Source: Oxyruncus cristatus
Taxonomy: Eukaryota; Chordata; Aves; Passeriformes; Cotingidae
Direction: 5' to 3'
Length of the DNA stretch: 64,000 bases
Assembly (NCBI GenBank): GCA_013399855.1
Contig: VXAY01006938.1
Coordinates: forward strand, 159,500 to 223,499
Numbering within the stretch: the stretch's first letter is position 1; the number at the start of each line of letters is the position of its first letter. The translations under genes and the position numbers were made by a program. This document shows, one piece after another, positions 13,601-26,900 of this stretch. The notes under the pieces were generated by a model, which worked only from the letters and a program-made list of their open reading frames with translations, did no database searches and was not told the DNA's origin.

Positions 13601-16600
13601 AGCTGCTGATAGATAAAGAAGAAGGAGGAGGGGGAGAAGAAAGGCTGCTGTGGGAAAAAATGTTACTAACTGTCATCAAATTTGCCTGCTTAACTTCTCA
13701 AACCCTTAGACAACCAAATAACATTAATATTTAAACATGATTTTCATGTTCTTTTACCACTGCAGTTTCAGTGAGACCACTAAAATTTATTGCTCGAGTA
13801 ACTCTGCAGAGATTATACAAAAGAGCATGCTATTCTAGAAAGGAAAGGCTATCCCAAATTTCTTGCTCAGAAAGGCACACAATAAATCAGGAATCATCTC
13901 TTGCAAGATATGATGCAAGCAGAGCTGTGGATCCCACGGACTGAGGGAAGAATTTAGACCACAGAGGAGAACAAAGTTGAAAGGGATAAAAGTGTCAATT
14001 ATGTTGAAATCTGATACTTTGTAAAATAAACCAACTTCAAACAGACCGTTACTTAATCCCAGTTTTGGAATGGAATGCAACCTTCCCCCCTGCCCTGCAA
14101 CACATGTACTACAGTACCCAGTTACTTTACCCAAAACACCTAAATGCATACAACAGCAGCAAACACGACTGACAACACTAGGCTAGTTTCCTATCGGCAA
14201 GACATCCCAAAGGTATGTACCAGACACTTTGTGAACAAGCTTCCAAGAAATCTAGTTGAGTCTTTGAACATGCAGCAGAAACAGGCAGCTTCTCTTTTGC
14301 TGTACTCAGTGTGATTTCCCAGTACCGTGTGATGGGCCAGAAGGCATACATGCATTAAATTAGCAAGTGTTTAGATCCTGACATTCCTGCAAAATGATTC
14401 AGACTTTTGAATAAAAGTGCTTAGAAGAGAAAAATAAATGAAAGGGGGGGGGGAGAATAAAAAAGGTTTGAATTCATTTACTTTAAAAAAAAAAATCTCA
14501 CTAGTACTAGCAGGCCTTTGCTTAGAGAAAGCCTTTGCAGTGTTATAATCTTGTAACCAACAGAGTCTATTCAAAATGGGCAGCACAGCTTAGAAAAAGA
14601 AGTGAAAGAAACTTCTTATAAAGCCACGAACGTTACAGCAGTAGAGACACATGGCACTCTTAATGAGCTTTTCAATACTCTTGCTGCTTATAAAACACAA
14701 AAAAACTGCAGCCATTTTCTCAGCAGAGAAAAATGCACTGCTTTTATTTAAGCTATATAAACAACTTCTCTTTAGAAACCAAACTGGCATGTTAGTTTCA
14801 TAGAGATTTTGATAGGAAGGCTTAACATTAAAAATATCATATGCCGTGATTTAATTGCTCCCTAGTTCCACATTAATATCACAAATGCCATAGAAAAGAT
14901 GAGAAAAACAAAGCATTCCCATTTCCACCTTCCACTCCCTCCTCCCAATGCCCCCCTTCTACATTGAAAAGAAGAAAAAGAATTCATATATGCATATTCA
15001 TACACACACTCTCAATAAAAAGTGCACTATAATCCTCCACTGTGATTTTCAAAGGTACCATACAACATCAGTTTCTATTACACTCAATAAATGCCCACCT
15101 CTGGAAAAAAGTCTGTCCAACCATTCTCAAATTCCTCAGTAAAAACAGTTTCTTATGGAACTGGTAGCTCTACACAGTGGAAAAACATTCCCATCTGGTC
15201 TATCTTTGGAATACACAGTATTCCTTGGATTGTGCACACTCCTTCCACATTCTACAGGTCCTCAATCAGACCTTGGTATCCTTCACAGTATTACTGGAAG
15301 CATTTCAGAATGCTACAGTATTTTTGTCAGAAGATGGTGAATAACTTTCAAGTTTTGTACTCCAAGCAAAAAAAAAAAAAGTTTTACAACTGTTTTTTTT
15401 TCCTGTTTAAGAAAGATATCCTCACCTGTTCAAAGTGTCCATAGACAGAAGAATTGTCAGAGCTTCCTTTTCCCGCTTTCACCACTTAAGAAAGAAACCA
15501 ACTGTTCTACTCTCCATAAATGATAGAAGCCTCAGGAGTATAACAAACCAAAGCAACTAAATTTTCCATGGTTGCTTTTCCTTCCCTTCTCAACTTCTGT
15601 GGATTCCAAAGGATACAAATATGGGACTAAGATGTGGGATTCACAAAGCAAGACTTCTCTTTCACAGTTTCTGCTTACTTTCTCAGTCCCCCACAGGTTA
15701 ATACTGTTGCTACCACTCAATGTCCCTTGAACATAGCATACTAATAAGGGGAAAAAGTAATATTCTGCTACACTGGGCTAAGTGCTCATCTCATTTACCA
15801 CAAAGCCCATTTCTCCTGGACTATGCAAGGGCTTCGACAGATGGAATGGGTAATTTTATGGACCAGCTGCAGCTCCTTAATCCTGGATACTTGTTGGATT
15901 GTCATATTAGACTGTGAAACATTGGATTATCTCCCCAGTATGTAAAATATAAGTATGTAAAGTATAAACTTTCTATGAAGCAATAAGAATTTGCATTGCA
16001 GAGTTTAATCTTATTAGTATTTTGTTTTAAAAAGAAAACATTTTTCTCTTTTGTAAGAGAAGAATTCAACACCATTGAGTATTTGATATTTTCCCTATTT
16101 CCCTCCAAAAATTGCATAATATTAAATTAAAACATAGAGTAATAATTACCAGTTATTACATAGAGTTTTCATGTGTTCTGGAACATTTTTACATTTCAGA
16201 AATACTTTGTAGGCTCCTGTTCTAAAGCTTATGTTGACATCACAAACACCATTTATAAAGCTTTAAATGCAATTTATTTATTTTTTTTAATATAATGTAT
16301 ATTTACATAACACTGTTGTTCATTTAGTCTCCTCTTTGGTCTGAACTGCATGACCTACTCAAAATAATGCACACAGCAAGTATTTAATTGAAGTGATTTT
16401 AAGACCTTACTTTTGCTCATTGCTGAGAAGGATTTTTTTCTAAAAAAAGTATTTTGGCCACTGCTGTACAGCTCAGTGATGTACTGTGAACTTCTAGGGA
16501 AAAACTGCTGCCCAAAACAAAACATAGCAGAACTTCACATTCGTATTTTTACGTTAAAAAAAATCCACTGAAATTAAAGATGGATAAGGAAGCATATTTA

Positions 16601-17352
16601 GGCATTGCAAAACTAACTCAGGGACTAGGAGTAAATTAAGCTCCAAAATCTCATTGTAAAAGCAGCACTGTGTTAGTTCTTTGGTTTCTTACATTATCTA
16701 CTTCCTATTTTCTATGCAGAAAGCGCTGGGAAGAAAGTTTATTATAAGGAAGAAACTAGTAGTTCTACCAGAGAAGCACTGGTAGAAGCCTCACTACTGG
16801 TTTACTGTCCCTCTTTCCCTCTCTTAGAAATGGCTTTTAAATGCAATATTCAGTTAACTATTTCAGAACATTCACCAAATATCAACTGCATAACTGTGTC
16901 TCAAAAGCTTTTGTGATACTTGAATTCTTTGCTTTCTCAGGATACCATAAAAGATAATATTTTAGAACACTTTAACTGTTCCCCTAAACTGTTAGGTATG
17001 AGAAAAGTAATATTTAATCCCCTTTAAAATCAAATGTTTTATTTTTGTGTTTATTCTTATGCTTCTTATGCTATAATGTAGAAGCCAAACTATGTTACTT
17101 CTCATATGAAGATATTAAATCAACAATTTAAATATAAGAAGAAACCCAAAATCAAGTACATCTAATTTCCCTTAAGGACTGACTTTTAAAAGTTAAAATA
17201 TTATGCTGATGATGGGCTAAGAGGTTTGATGAGAACACCTCAAGATTTAACTCCAGATTATTGTACCAAGAGCCAGCCAATGACACTACATACACCTTCA
17301 CAGCTTGCTTCAAAAATTAAAAACACTGAAAGTAATTCTTAATTACAAAAGC

Positions 17353-17381
17353 TTGTACTTGCAGGACAACTGCAAGTACAA
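17353..17381. repeat. Perfect 12-bp inverted repeat (hairpin)
   Basis: Arms TTGTACTTGCAG and CTGCAAGTACAA are separated by five bases (gacaa). The flanking AAGC/GCTT bases could extend the stem past a two-base bulge. No match to a known small RNA was recognised. Confidence 0.85.
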
Positions 17382-17479
17382 AAGCAACTTTTCCCAAGTA
17401 AATGAAAAGCAGCAATCCTTCTGCATTGCCTGCAGTGACTTAATAGTGTTATTTTTAGTATTGTAAGCTCTGTTGTTAA

Positions 17480-17496
17480 ATATATATATATATATT
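17480..17496. repeat. (TA)n microsatellite
   Basis: An uninterrupted alternation of T and A flanked by aaa and tttaag, in intron 9. Confidence 0.9.
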
Positions 17497-18053
17497 TAAG
17501 ATCTAGTAATTTTCAACTTCTACAGATCCAAAAGGGAATTCAGAATGCCTGGTTTTGTCTTCCAAACTACACCGAATATAAGGCAGGACCACATGATCTA
17601 CTTGAGATGAATTTGATCATCCTTTCCCTCTCATACTACCTAGATCTTAATTCTCTCTGCTCAAGAGGAATTGCATGTCACATGCATCTACTTCGCAATA
17701 TCCAAAGCAAGAAGATCTCTTGATAATTCACTGAGCAATTAAAATGCCTTATAATTTCTCAAGTTTCCTAAGATATCTTGAAATGCCTTCCTTTTTTGAG
17801 GAAACAAATTTCAGCAGATATCAGATGAATGCATGACAACCATCTAACCAGCCTGCAGATTTAGGAATCCACATGTAGGCTGAGAAGATGCCTGCTCACA
17901 CACACAACAGAGCAGTTAAAATGAAGCTAAAGAAATTACCAGAGCAGCATTGATACGCTGCTCATTTGCCTATTTTGGTAAATACCTTTTGTATAAATTA
18001 TAACAGTTATGGTGCCACTTTATTTATTCAGCTGGCAGACACCATAAGAACCA

Positions 18054-18089
18054 AGGCTGTGTTAACACTCACAAGAGGCTGTGTTAACA
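18054..18089. repeat. Short direct repeat, 14 bp, 22-bp spacing
   Basis: aggctgtgttaaca occurs at 18054-18067 and again at 18076-18089. Confidence 0.9.
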
Positions 18090-20897
18090 TTGACACAGAA
18101 CATCCCTACTTCCAGGGAGCACAGAGGGTGGATGTGCCTCAGTGACCCAGATCTAAGACACAAAAGAGCTCAGAGATTCATCATGAAATTCTGCAGGGAC
18201 CGTTCACAATTTTAGGCTCAGATGCAAACGCCACAAGATACATACAGTAAAAAGAACTTATATAAGCTAATATCTAGTTCCTGCTTTCAGCTTCCAGGAA
18301 ATATTTGGGATGGTATTGTTACAATTCGAACTTGTTCTTGTGTGTGCCTTAGAGCTTAGGTCAAGATCAAAAGAGAAAATAATGGTAATATTAATTTGTG
18401 TCCCTACATCCAGTTAACTTGGAAACATTAAGCTAAAGTTTAAAAGAACACTTTTCTGATATTGAAATTTATTATTTACTCTCATTTTTAGACTACCAGC
18501 TACTTCTTTATCTCACTGCTGTCCACCAAATTTTGCATTACTAATGAAATCTACATTCCTGTTTATTTATTACCGTAGACCCTTCTTTTTTGCTACTCTG
18601 AGCACAAACTGATAGGGGAGCCTATACATCTTTCAGCTCTTTCTCTGGAGATCTAACCTGCTGATCTTAGTAGAGTGGCTGATCTTACTAAAGTGAAGCA
18701 AGCTGTAGCTGACTTAGAAGCTCTCTTAAAAGATAAATAAATGAAAACAGAAGCTCCCTACAGCCACTGCAATAAAAAAAAAATTAAAGAGCAAGTTTAA
18801 CAGCTGTCCTGTGAATTTTGAGGGATCAGCCACTAGGTGGCAGAAAAATGCAGTTTAATTTTCTCATCATGATAAAGAATTCACCCAACAGATTTACATC
18901 TCAGGTAACAGGTAATACTATCTGTCAAGCAATGTCAGAAAAGAGATGACAGAAAGCTGATTATCTTTCTTTCCTAGTGTATTAGCCACCTCAAATTTTT
19001 CTACCCTGCTGTAAAACCTGAAGAACATTTAAATGTTTGAAAACTCAGGAGTTAAAACAGCTAAATCCCATTGCTAGTTTCATTATTCTGTAAAGTACAC
19101 CACTGCAGGAGTAGGATCTATCTTGTTCTGTTATCACAATATCACTCCATTTCATATTAAAATGATAGAATATATGGAGAACTTATTTCAAGATTCAGGT
19201 ATATAATGGTTGCCTTTCCACCCAAAAATTATGTGAACAATAGCAGCCAGTGTGAAGACTGAAGCAAGGAGTATACAAAAACAGTGCAGGGAACTTGGAA
19301 ATTAAATATGAGAAGCAAAGTTCTGAGTTTTCAGAAAAAACCCTCTATTTGTAGTTTTATGTAATGCTTTAACATTATTTTAACAACAAAAATGGTAGGG
19401 TTCGTTTTAATGAAATTATACGTATGTCTTGAAACTTTGTATGTTTGTATTAGCAGTATTTTGGGGGGAAAATAGCATTGTAGTAGTTTCACAGTTTTTT
19501 AAAAACACTTGCAGTAGTCAGTTCACCAGTTTGGTGGGTTTCTTAATTCCTATGGGCTTTTCTATGTGTACTTTTCCTTACTTTGTATATATTCCTGTTT
19601 CTGTAATTTTTTCTTCCCCTTCAATAGTCATCATTCTTTAATATTCTTATTGGGTACTTCAATTACTACAGTATGAAATGAGAGTAGAAACTTGTTTTCT
19701 ACATTTCGATTTTTTCCTGCTCTCTATTCCTACCTTTTCAAAAAACAACACAGAACAAAACTGCAGTTCAAAACAAAGTACTTTAGAAATAATATCATGA
19801 GAAAGCACTACAATCACTGTAGCAACAAACAAGAAACCTACAAAACCCAAACTGTTTTACAGCAGTTCACTCAGTTCCTTCACACATATCTTACATGTAC
19901 TGTATTAGCATAAGGACCTAAACAAACATTACTTTAAAACCAATCTATTTCACACTTATCTAATAAGATTAGGATTTTCTTTTTTTAACAGATTGAACTT
20001 ACTTTTACAAAAAAAAAAACCCCAACCAAACATTACCACAGTTAACCCTTAGATTACTGTCCATAGTCCTTTCACTACAACTGCCAGAGCTAAGATTCCA
20101 GTTCAGCTGAAATCAAAGGGATTTTTGCTAAGATCCAGTAATTTACTTTTTCAGATGACACTACTACAGCAATAAAGTCTCAGGCTACAAGGCTTGGGTA
20201 GGAGAGGAAGCCCTCTTTACTGTACCCAAAGTTAAGTCCAACACTGTGGAAAGTAAGTAAAAAAGGCAACGTAATCACAAGCCCTTCCTCCTCCACCCTC
20301 CCATCTAAAATAATGTTGAAAACCACATAAAAGCAAAAAAAATATCAAGGAGGAAGCAAATTGTGTTTTGTCTTCAGTAAAAAAAAAAAAAATTACATTG
20401 AAAAAATACTGAGAATTTTCAAAGCTTCATTTGGAAGTTACAGAATTATTCTGCAGCAAATCAGCCACTGAACTGGGAAGAAACATGTCTAAGCAGAACA
20501 TCTGATACAGATGAATATATCTGATAGAATAAAGCTCAAAATCTTTTTTAACTCCACTCAAACACTGTTCAAAGAGCAGCACTTCCACAGTGTCACAGGA
20601 AGAGTTTGTTGAACTAGCTATAATTCATATAGTTAATAAACACCAAACAAACACATTAAAAATATTTTGGATGTGTTTTCAGGTGAAATAAACATTTTTA
20701 GATATCATGATGATGGCTGAAAACCAGACAGAACTTCATCATCACTTTAATTTCTTGAAATAAGAAGAAGTTAAGGAAACACTCAGTACTAACACAGATT
20801 TGGTTTACAGTTTCCTTGTTAATGTGACGGATTACTACTTGGTACTTCAATATTAAGTGAAAACATGTTTACTAAGTAGTCCAGATAAGTTACTTAC

Positions 20898-20964
20898 TGA
20901 AGTAAAAGCCAAAAGTTCCTCTTCCGTTAATTTGTGTATTGGATTGTTCTTTTGGAAGTCTATA
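20898..20964 (-). CDS. TTC27: TTC27 exon 9
   Basis: 67 bp, the smallest exon in the window. The acceptor is ctctttacag|TATAGA and the donor is CTTCA|GTAAGT. The first base completes Cys, and 22 codons read [20 protein letters not shown], then TS. Human reads [23 protein letters not shown], so the match is unambiguous despite the size. It ends in phase 0, and the next human residues (CLLSQPKFWAIQ) are not found downstream in the window. The donor again lacks a final exonic G. Confidence 0.95.
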
Positions 20965-23900
20965 CTGTAAAGAGAAAAACATAAAATGATGCTGATTTCA
21001 TCTTTAGAAAAACATTATGCAGACCACATTTTTCAAACTTGCAGAAATCTAAAGGACATTCTGGAAAACTGTAACAATGAGAAATGGGAATATGGTATGT
21101 GCAGAACACGACCTAGGCCTAGCAATAGTCACAGAAATAAAGAACCATTTAGAGGACCAAGATATTTTAGTAGCACCTTTCTAATACGATTCTCAAGTGA
21201 AATGTCTTACTTGGTTTAAGCTTATGAGAACAACGATTTCACAAATCCTATAAAGTTTGAAATCCATTGTTTGTTTTTACATTTAATGATGCTTACAGTT
21301 TATATTTTTCAGCTTTGTATTTTGTTAACAAAAGGAAGAACAGACACCATTATTGAAAACTAGAAATAACCCTTTTTCTTACATTGCACTTGAAAATTTG
21401 TCTACATTGTGAGTGTTACCAGCTATGACAACAGGGATCTCTCTTGCCATCCTATTCCAACTACCTCATGCAGACTATAAAAGGATTTATTGTTTTTCTT
21501 TTCTTTATTGTAAGAGGTTTCCCTCTCAAAACCCAATTAATTTAGTTTCCCTTTTCTTACTGAAGAATAAGAAATGTAACATTCATGCTATGTCCAGGCC
21601 ATAACCGTAGGCTTTGAGAAACAACTACAAGATGTGGCTGTTTAATGACTTCATATTGTCTTCATGCTTGAGTATACTAATGAGGCTATACACAAACTGT
21701 CAGAGTAGAAAGGAATCAGCACAGAGAAAATTTTGAGAAATGCAGTAATTTTAAGTTTATTTACACAGTAATGGAATATCCCAATGGAACTACGAATATG
21801 ATTTTCAGTAGAGAACCTTCCTCTGCCTTCAAGTGCTTACAGTCAAAAATGGTCAAGATAGGAAAGGTAAAACACACTGATATTCTTTTGGTAAATTCTA
21901 CCAAGATGTAGCAAGAATTCATTTTGAAACTTTTAAGTTCTCTCCTACATCACTTGCTTATCTGCCAGCCGCAGGAAAAAAAAAAAGCCAGATGTATTTT
22001 GCTTTTCCCTTTGAAGACATGATATTAAGACATAATAAAAGAATTCTAAGAGTAAACAGCAAAGCATTCACGATAAGAAAAAGAAAAATTGATGCCACAC
22101 AAGCATTCTTATCTCTTTATATGTCCATAAAAAGAAACAGAATTATTATCTGTGTAGCAGAATACCAAGCCTCCATTCTGATGTCATGGGTCTCTTTCAA
22201 ATTCCAGCCTCATGATATGGGGGAACAGAGGGGAAAAAAAACCACAGGAAGAGAGAGTTCTCCCTGAAGAGCACTATTTCCGCATTTCTAAAATTGCCCT
22301 TCTTTAGGAACCACTAATATTCAACAAGCTAGAGCAGCCTATGAATAAGAACAGATAAAACATTCAGGAAATTAAGGATGAGTTTTAAGCAAATTCTACT
22401 CTACCAGTGCAAATGGCATTTGTTCAAACTATTATAGTCAAATACAGGTAGGCTGAGATGGAACAAAAGCATCATTACACCCCCTTCTGAGATTCAATTT
22501 CCTTCTTCTATCAGGAAGTAAGATTCTTTTTCCCCTCTTCAAATTTTGTGGGTTTTTTTTGTTTGTTTGTTTGGTTGGTTGTTGTTTTTTGTTTTTATTG
22601 GGTTTTGATTGGTTTTGTTTTGTTGTGGGGTTTTCTGTAACTTAGGACATCTCCTCTTTCAATAGTACTTTTCTTCATGTTTTTTTACCAAAACTTTCCC
22701 CAAAACATGGAGGGGGGGAGAACGACAATGACACATGACTACAATACAGCACGGAACTAAACAAAAATTGTCAGTGTGTTTACTGATTTTTCTAAATGTG
22801 TTTTTTGAAAAAGCTATCATAGAAGGCTCTCTCAATTTATTTCAGTGGTAACGTTTGAATTTGTTCTGTGTTATATAATAAAGAATCTAAAAGCATACCA
22901 GGTTCAGAACTGATGATTATTCACAGCAACATAAGCCAAAAGAATAAAATGTATACCTTTCTAAAAACAATTAAGAGACATGTGCAAGCACAAACATCTG
23001 TATGAACTGATATAAACATAAGTATGTTGCATAAACTTGAACAGAAATTAGATAACTGCAATTCTTTATGGTTCAAGGTTTCATGAAAAGGTTTTTCTTC
23101 ATCTCTTTGATAATAATAATCCTCTGATTAATCAACCAGCTTGTTTTATCCTATAACAACACAGGCACCTAATAATGCAAATTGAGCAAGTGGATGAGAG
23201 GAAGTGCCTTAATAACCAGAATTCGTTTTTTGGGGGGGTGGGGGGTGAAAGACTTGCACGTTACTGTAGGGAAGAACACAACCAGAGTAGCTAAAAGACA
23301 GCAATTTCAACGGAGTAAGAAAGCTTGAGAGCTCTTCCAGCACTATAAACCTATAACTTCAGACAAATGTTTATCTAGTATGTTCCTACAGACCTCCCAT
23401 AACAGAGGTTCCATATGTGCTTCATACCATTTATGCTGATGTTTCATACCACCATCAGCTTGAGCCAGCTGTATAAGTGTGGCCAAAAGGACATACCAAT
23501 TATGCTTTTGGTTGAGAAAAGGGTTCAAAAAGTAAGCCATCTCCTTTTGGTTTTGTTACATTCTGTAAAGTCAGACTGGCAGTAAGGAAAACTACCTATT
23601 TTCACTCCTTCCTGATTTAACCTGTGTGGTTCTCAATTTTGGTGAAGAGTTGGGGAAAAAAAAATTCTGTCATATATATCATTGTTTATTCTCTTCCTTG
23701 AGAAATTTTTTCATGCAAACAGGAACGTAAAAAAGAATTTCTCTGCCTCAGTTACTTTTTTCCTTGACCAGTGTCAGCTGCTAGTGGAAATACTTACAGT
23801 TGGTTTGATGTAGTCTATTAAAGTCACTAAATGCTAGTCACTGACACGAATGTGACTTCAGGTAAAAAACAGTAAGTTTCTCTATGCATGGGGAGAAAAA

Positions 23901-26900
23901 CAAAACGAAAGCATAAAAAAATGCAGCAAGAAAACTCAAAGTATTACAACAACACAACAGCAGTTAGACAGCCAGAATGTTGAGTGACATGACCATAGCT
24001 TTCAAAAAGCATGGGTAAACAAAGGGACAGGTAAATTTTGACAAAAATTTTTGACAAGAGTGGAACTTATTTTTCAGCATCTTATACATATATTGATTCA
24101 AGCAGAAAGGATTAATCCTCTTCTTATTCTAGACAGATTTTTGTCACAGCTTTTTAATGCATATAGATGCAGTTCTTCCAGATCAAAGCAGTGCTAAAAT
24201 AGATCTCTAATTTCCATTTCTGCCACATCCATTTGCAAAGCTTGAAGACACGTAAGTACAGTAATTCAAGTATTGAAAGACAAAAGAAAAACTAAATTTT
24301 TTTAATGATTTTTCCACACTGAATCAAATCTAATTTAAAGCTATATTTTGAATATGAATCTAGAGTAGAATTGTAGCTTTGTTTTAAGCCTTTCTAATGA
24401 CTGTGTTAGTTCTCGTCAGAGCATTTATGAACATTTCATTTCCATGACCTGTATGTGTTCTGATTTCAAGGACAGTTTAAACAGTTCATCCCAGAGAATT
24501 TCTGGAGTTGAAATCTGACTGAAATTTAGACTCTACTGCTGTAAGATCTACGATGTTGAGGGATTTTTCATAACAACATGAAGAGAATTCACTAATCATC
24601 ACAGCATTCATCTTTGTCAGGTATTTTCTGTTTACTCTTGAGTCCTGTCTTAAGGAGTTTATTGAAATAGGAGAGGGAAAGAATGCAATGAGAAACAAAT
24701 TCTTTAGGCAGATAATAGAATCTTGGAGTAAGATCTACTCTACCAGCAGAAAAAGTATTTTCTAGAGATCAGCAAAAGCTAATTGCCAATAGCTTACAAC
24801 CAATTCTTAAATCTGATTAATCAGGTCTACATTGGCAGCCTAATGGATAAAGTATCCAGCTTAACTAAATAGGTATGTAGTTTGGGACTTATTTAGCTAT
24901 CTATGAAATTAATGGCAATCAAGGTATCACTTTCTGGCTTATGACTATATATTTCATTTAAAGAACTGATTTAGAAAGTTGAAAAATGTCAATGAACATT
25001 GTTAAAAGCTATTAAAAATAAAACAGTTCTTCAAATAGCTGAAGTTGTATTGAAACACAGAATACAGAAGGGATCAAAATCCACTGTAAATTAAATAAGG
25101 AAATAACAAAGATGTCATTACAGAGTCCAAAAAAGTGCTTAAGGAGCAACTAACCAAAAAAGTCAAAATCAGTGCTAAATCCTTCTTCCAATGCAGCAGG
25201 AACAAAAATTGTGAGAGTCCACAGTACCAAAATTATAGCTCTGGTATAAAAGCCATTGCAGAGAAGCTATATGAATTCACTGCATTACCATTTATAGTAG
25301 AAGAACCTAGTAAAATTCCTACCAGAGAGTGGTTTTGGGTAAAGCCAGAGAATTACAGGAAAGAAAAACCTTTCTTTAATTAAAAAGCTGCAAAAGAGGT
25401 TACATGCTAAGAGATTGAGTGCTAAGTTAACAGGAACAAAGCGTATTCAGAAGAAAATCAGTTTTGGGATGAAGTAGCTGAAACTCTATCATGGTTTAGC
25501 CCCAGACAGCAACTGAGCAACACACAGCTCCTTGCTCCTTCCCCCACCAGTGAAATGAGTGTAAGAGGACTGGAAGAGTAAAAGTGAAGAAAACTCATGG
25601 GTTGAGAGGAATGAATTCACTGCTTTCCACCAACAGGCAGGCGTTCAGCCATCTCCAGAAAAAGAGGGCTCCATCAGTTGTAACACTTACTTGGGAAGAC
25701 AAACACCATCTCTGCAAATGTGCCTCCCTTTCTCCCCCAGCTTTATATACTGAGTATGATGCCATATGCTGTGGAATATCCCTTTGGTCAGTTGTCAGCT
25801 GTCCTGGCTGTGTCCCCTCCCAGCATTTTGTGCAGCTCCTCACTGGCAGAGCATGAGACACTGAAAGGTCCTTGATTTAGGGTAAAAATTACTTTGCAAC
25901 AGCCAAAACATCACTGTGTTATCAACATTATTCTTGTGCTAAATCCAAAACACAGCACTGTACCACCTACTAAGAAGAAAATGAACTCTGTCCCAGCTGA
26001 AACCAGGAAGGACGCTAAAAGCAGTGACTAAATCTTATTTAAAACTAACTCAGGGCCTGAAGGAAGATTAAGAGACCAACAAAAATAATGCCAGCCTTTA
26101 AAATTGGTGTCAGGGGATCAGTGTAACTGCTGGTTTGCAAACATATCATCTGTTGCAGGTAAGTAAGGAGACTTACGTACAGGACTTTAGATGTATGGAC
26201 AAATACAATGTGAGTGGGGAGAGTCAGTCAGGCTTCTGTAACCAAAAAACCCAACCAAACAAAAAGAAAACAAAACAAACAAATAAACAAAAAACCCAAA
26301 CAAAAATCAAATCCTGCATTACAAACCTGTCGGAGCCTTTCTGAAGGTTTAACCAGCATGAGGATACACATATGATGGTTGATGAAATCAACCTGGATCT
26401 CTAAGATTTATTTTCTGAGAAGTTCCTCAGCAAGAAGGACTTCCAAAGAAACTTAGCATTCCTATGAGATAAGGAGGAATGCCTTGGCAAAGGTCAGTAA
26501 CTGATTAAGAGATAGGAAATGGCATGGAGATGGTCACTGGTATAATCCTGCACACGTTTTGTGCTGTGATCCATGCGCTGTCATATTAATAAACAAACTG
26601 GAACAGGAGAAGGCATAGCAAGGGGAGAAAATTTGCAAATGATGTGACATTCTTTGAAGTAGAGGTATGAATAGACAATAAGGAGTTGCAGGAAGACCTT
26701 ACAGGAAAAGGGAGTAGTAAAATAAAAATGCCAAGCAACGCACAATAGCAAACACAGTCTCAGTGTCATAAAAAATGATAGGCTCCAATCTGACCATTTC
26801 TACTCAGGAACAACTCATTAGCCCTGCATCTGCATAAAAACATTAGCTCAGTACTAGGCAGCTGTTAAAAAGACAAATCCAAATGTGAATAATTAATTAG

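Larger units (their letters stand above)
1..20897. other. TTC27 intron 9, 5' portion
   Basis: Almost 21 kb downstream of exon 9 with no sequence matching the next TTC27 segment (human CLLSQPKFWAIQ...). A search for the Phe-Trp-Ala codon pattern gave only a chance hit near 16512 followed by a stop. It contains a CR1 fragment (10378-10600), a purine-rich stretch (9890-10140 and 13500-13650), T- and A-tracts, a TA repeat at 17480-17496, a hairpin at 17353-17381, and small tandem duplications at 8631-8666 and 18054-18089. All open frames of 60-130 codons look like chance. Confidence 0.7.

Noticed and set aside
16500..16530. Phe-Trp-Ala codons as a possible TTC27 exon 10
   Set aside because: The frame meets a stop within six codons, the surrounding residues do not match, and no acceptor is in phase.
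23231..23246. G-run pair as a G-quadruplex
   Set aside because: Only two runs (7 and 6 G) separated by one T; a stable four-tract structure is doubtful.
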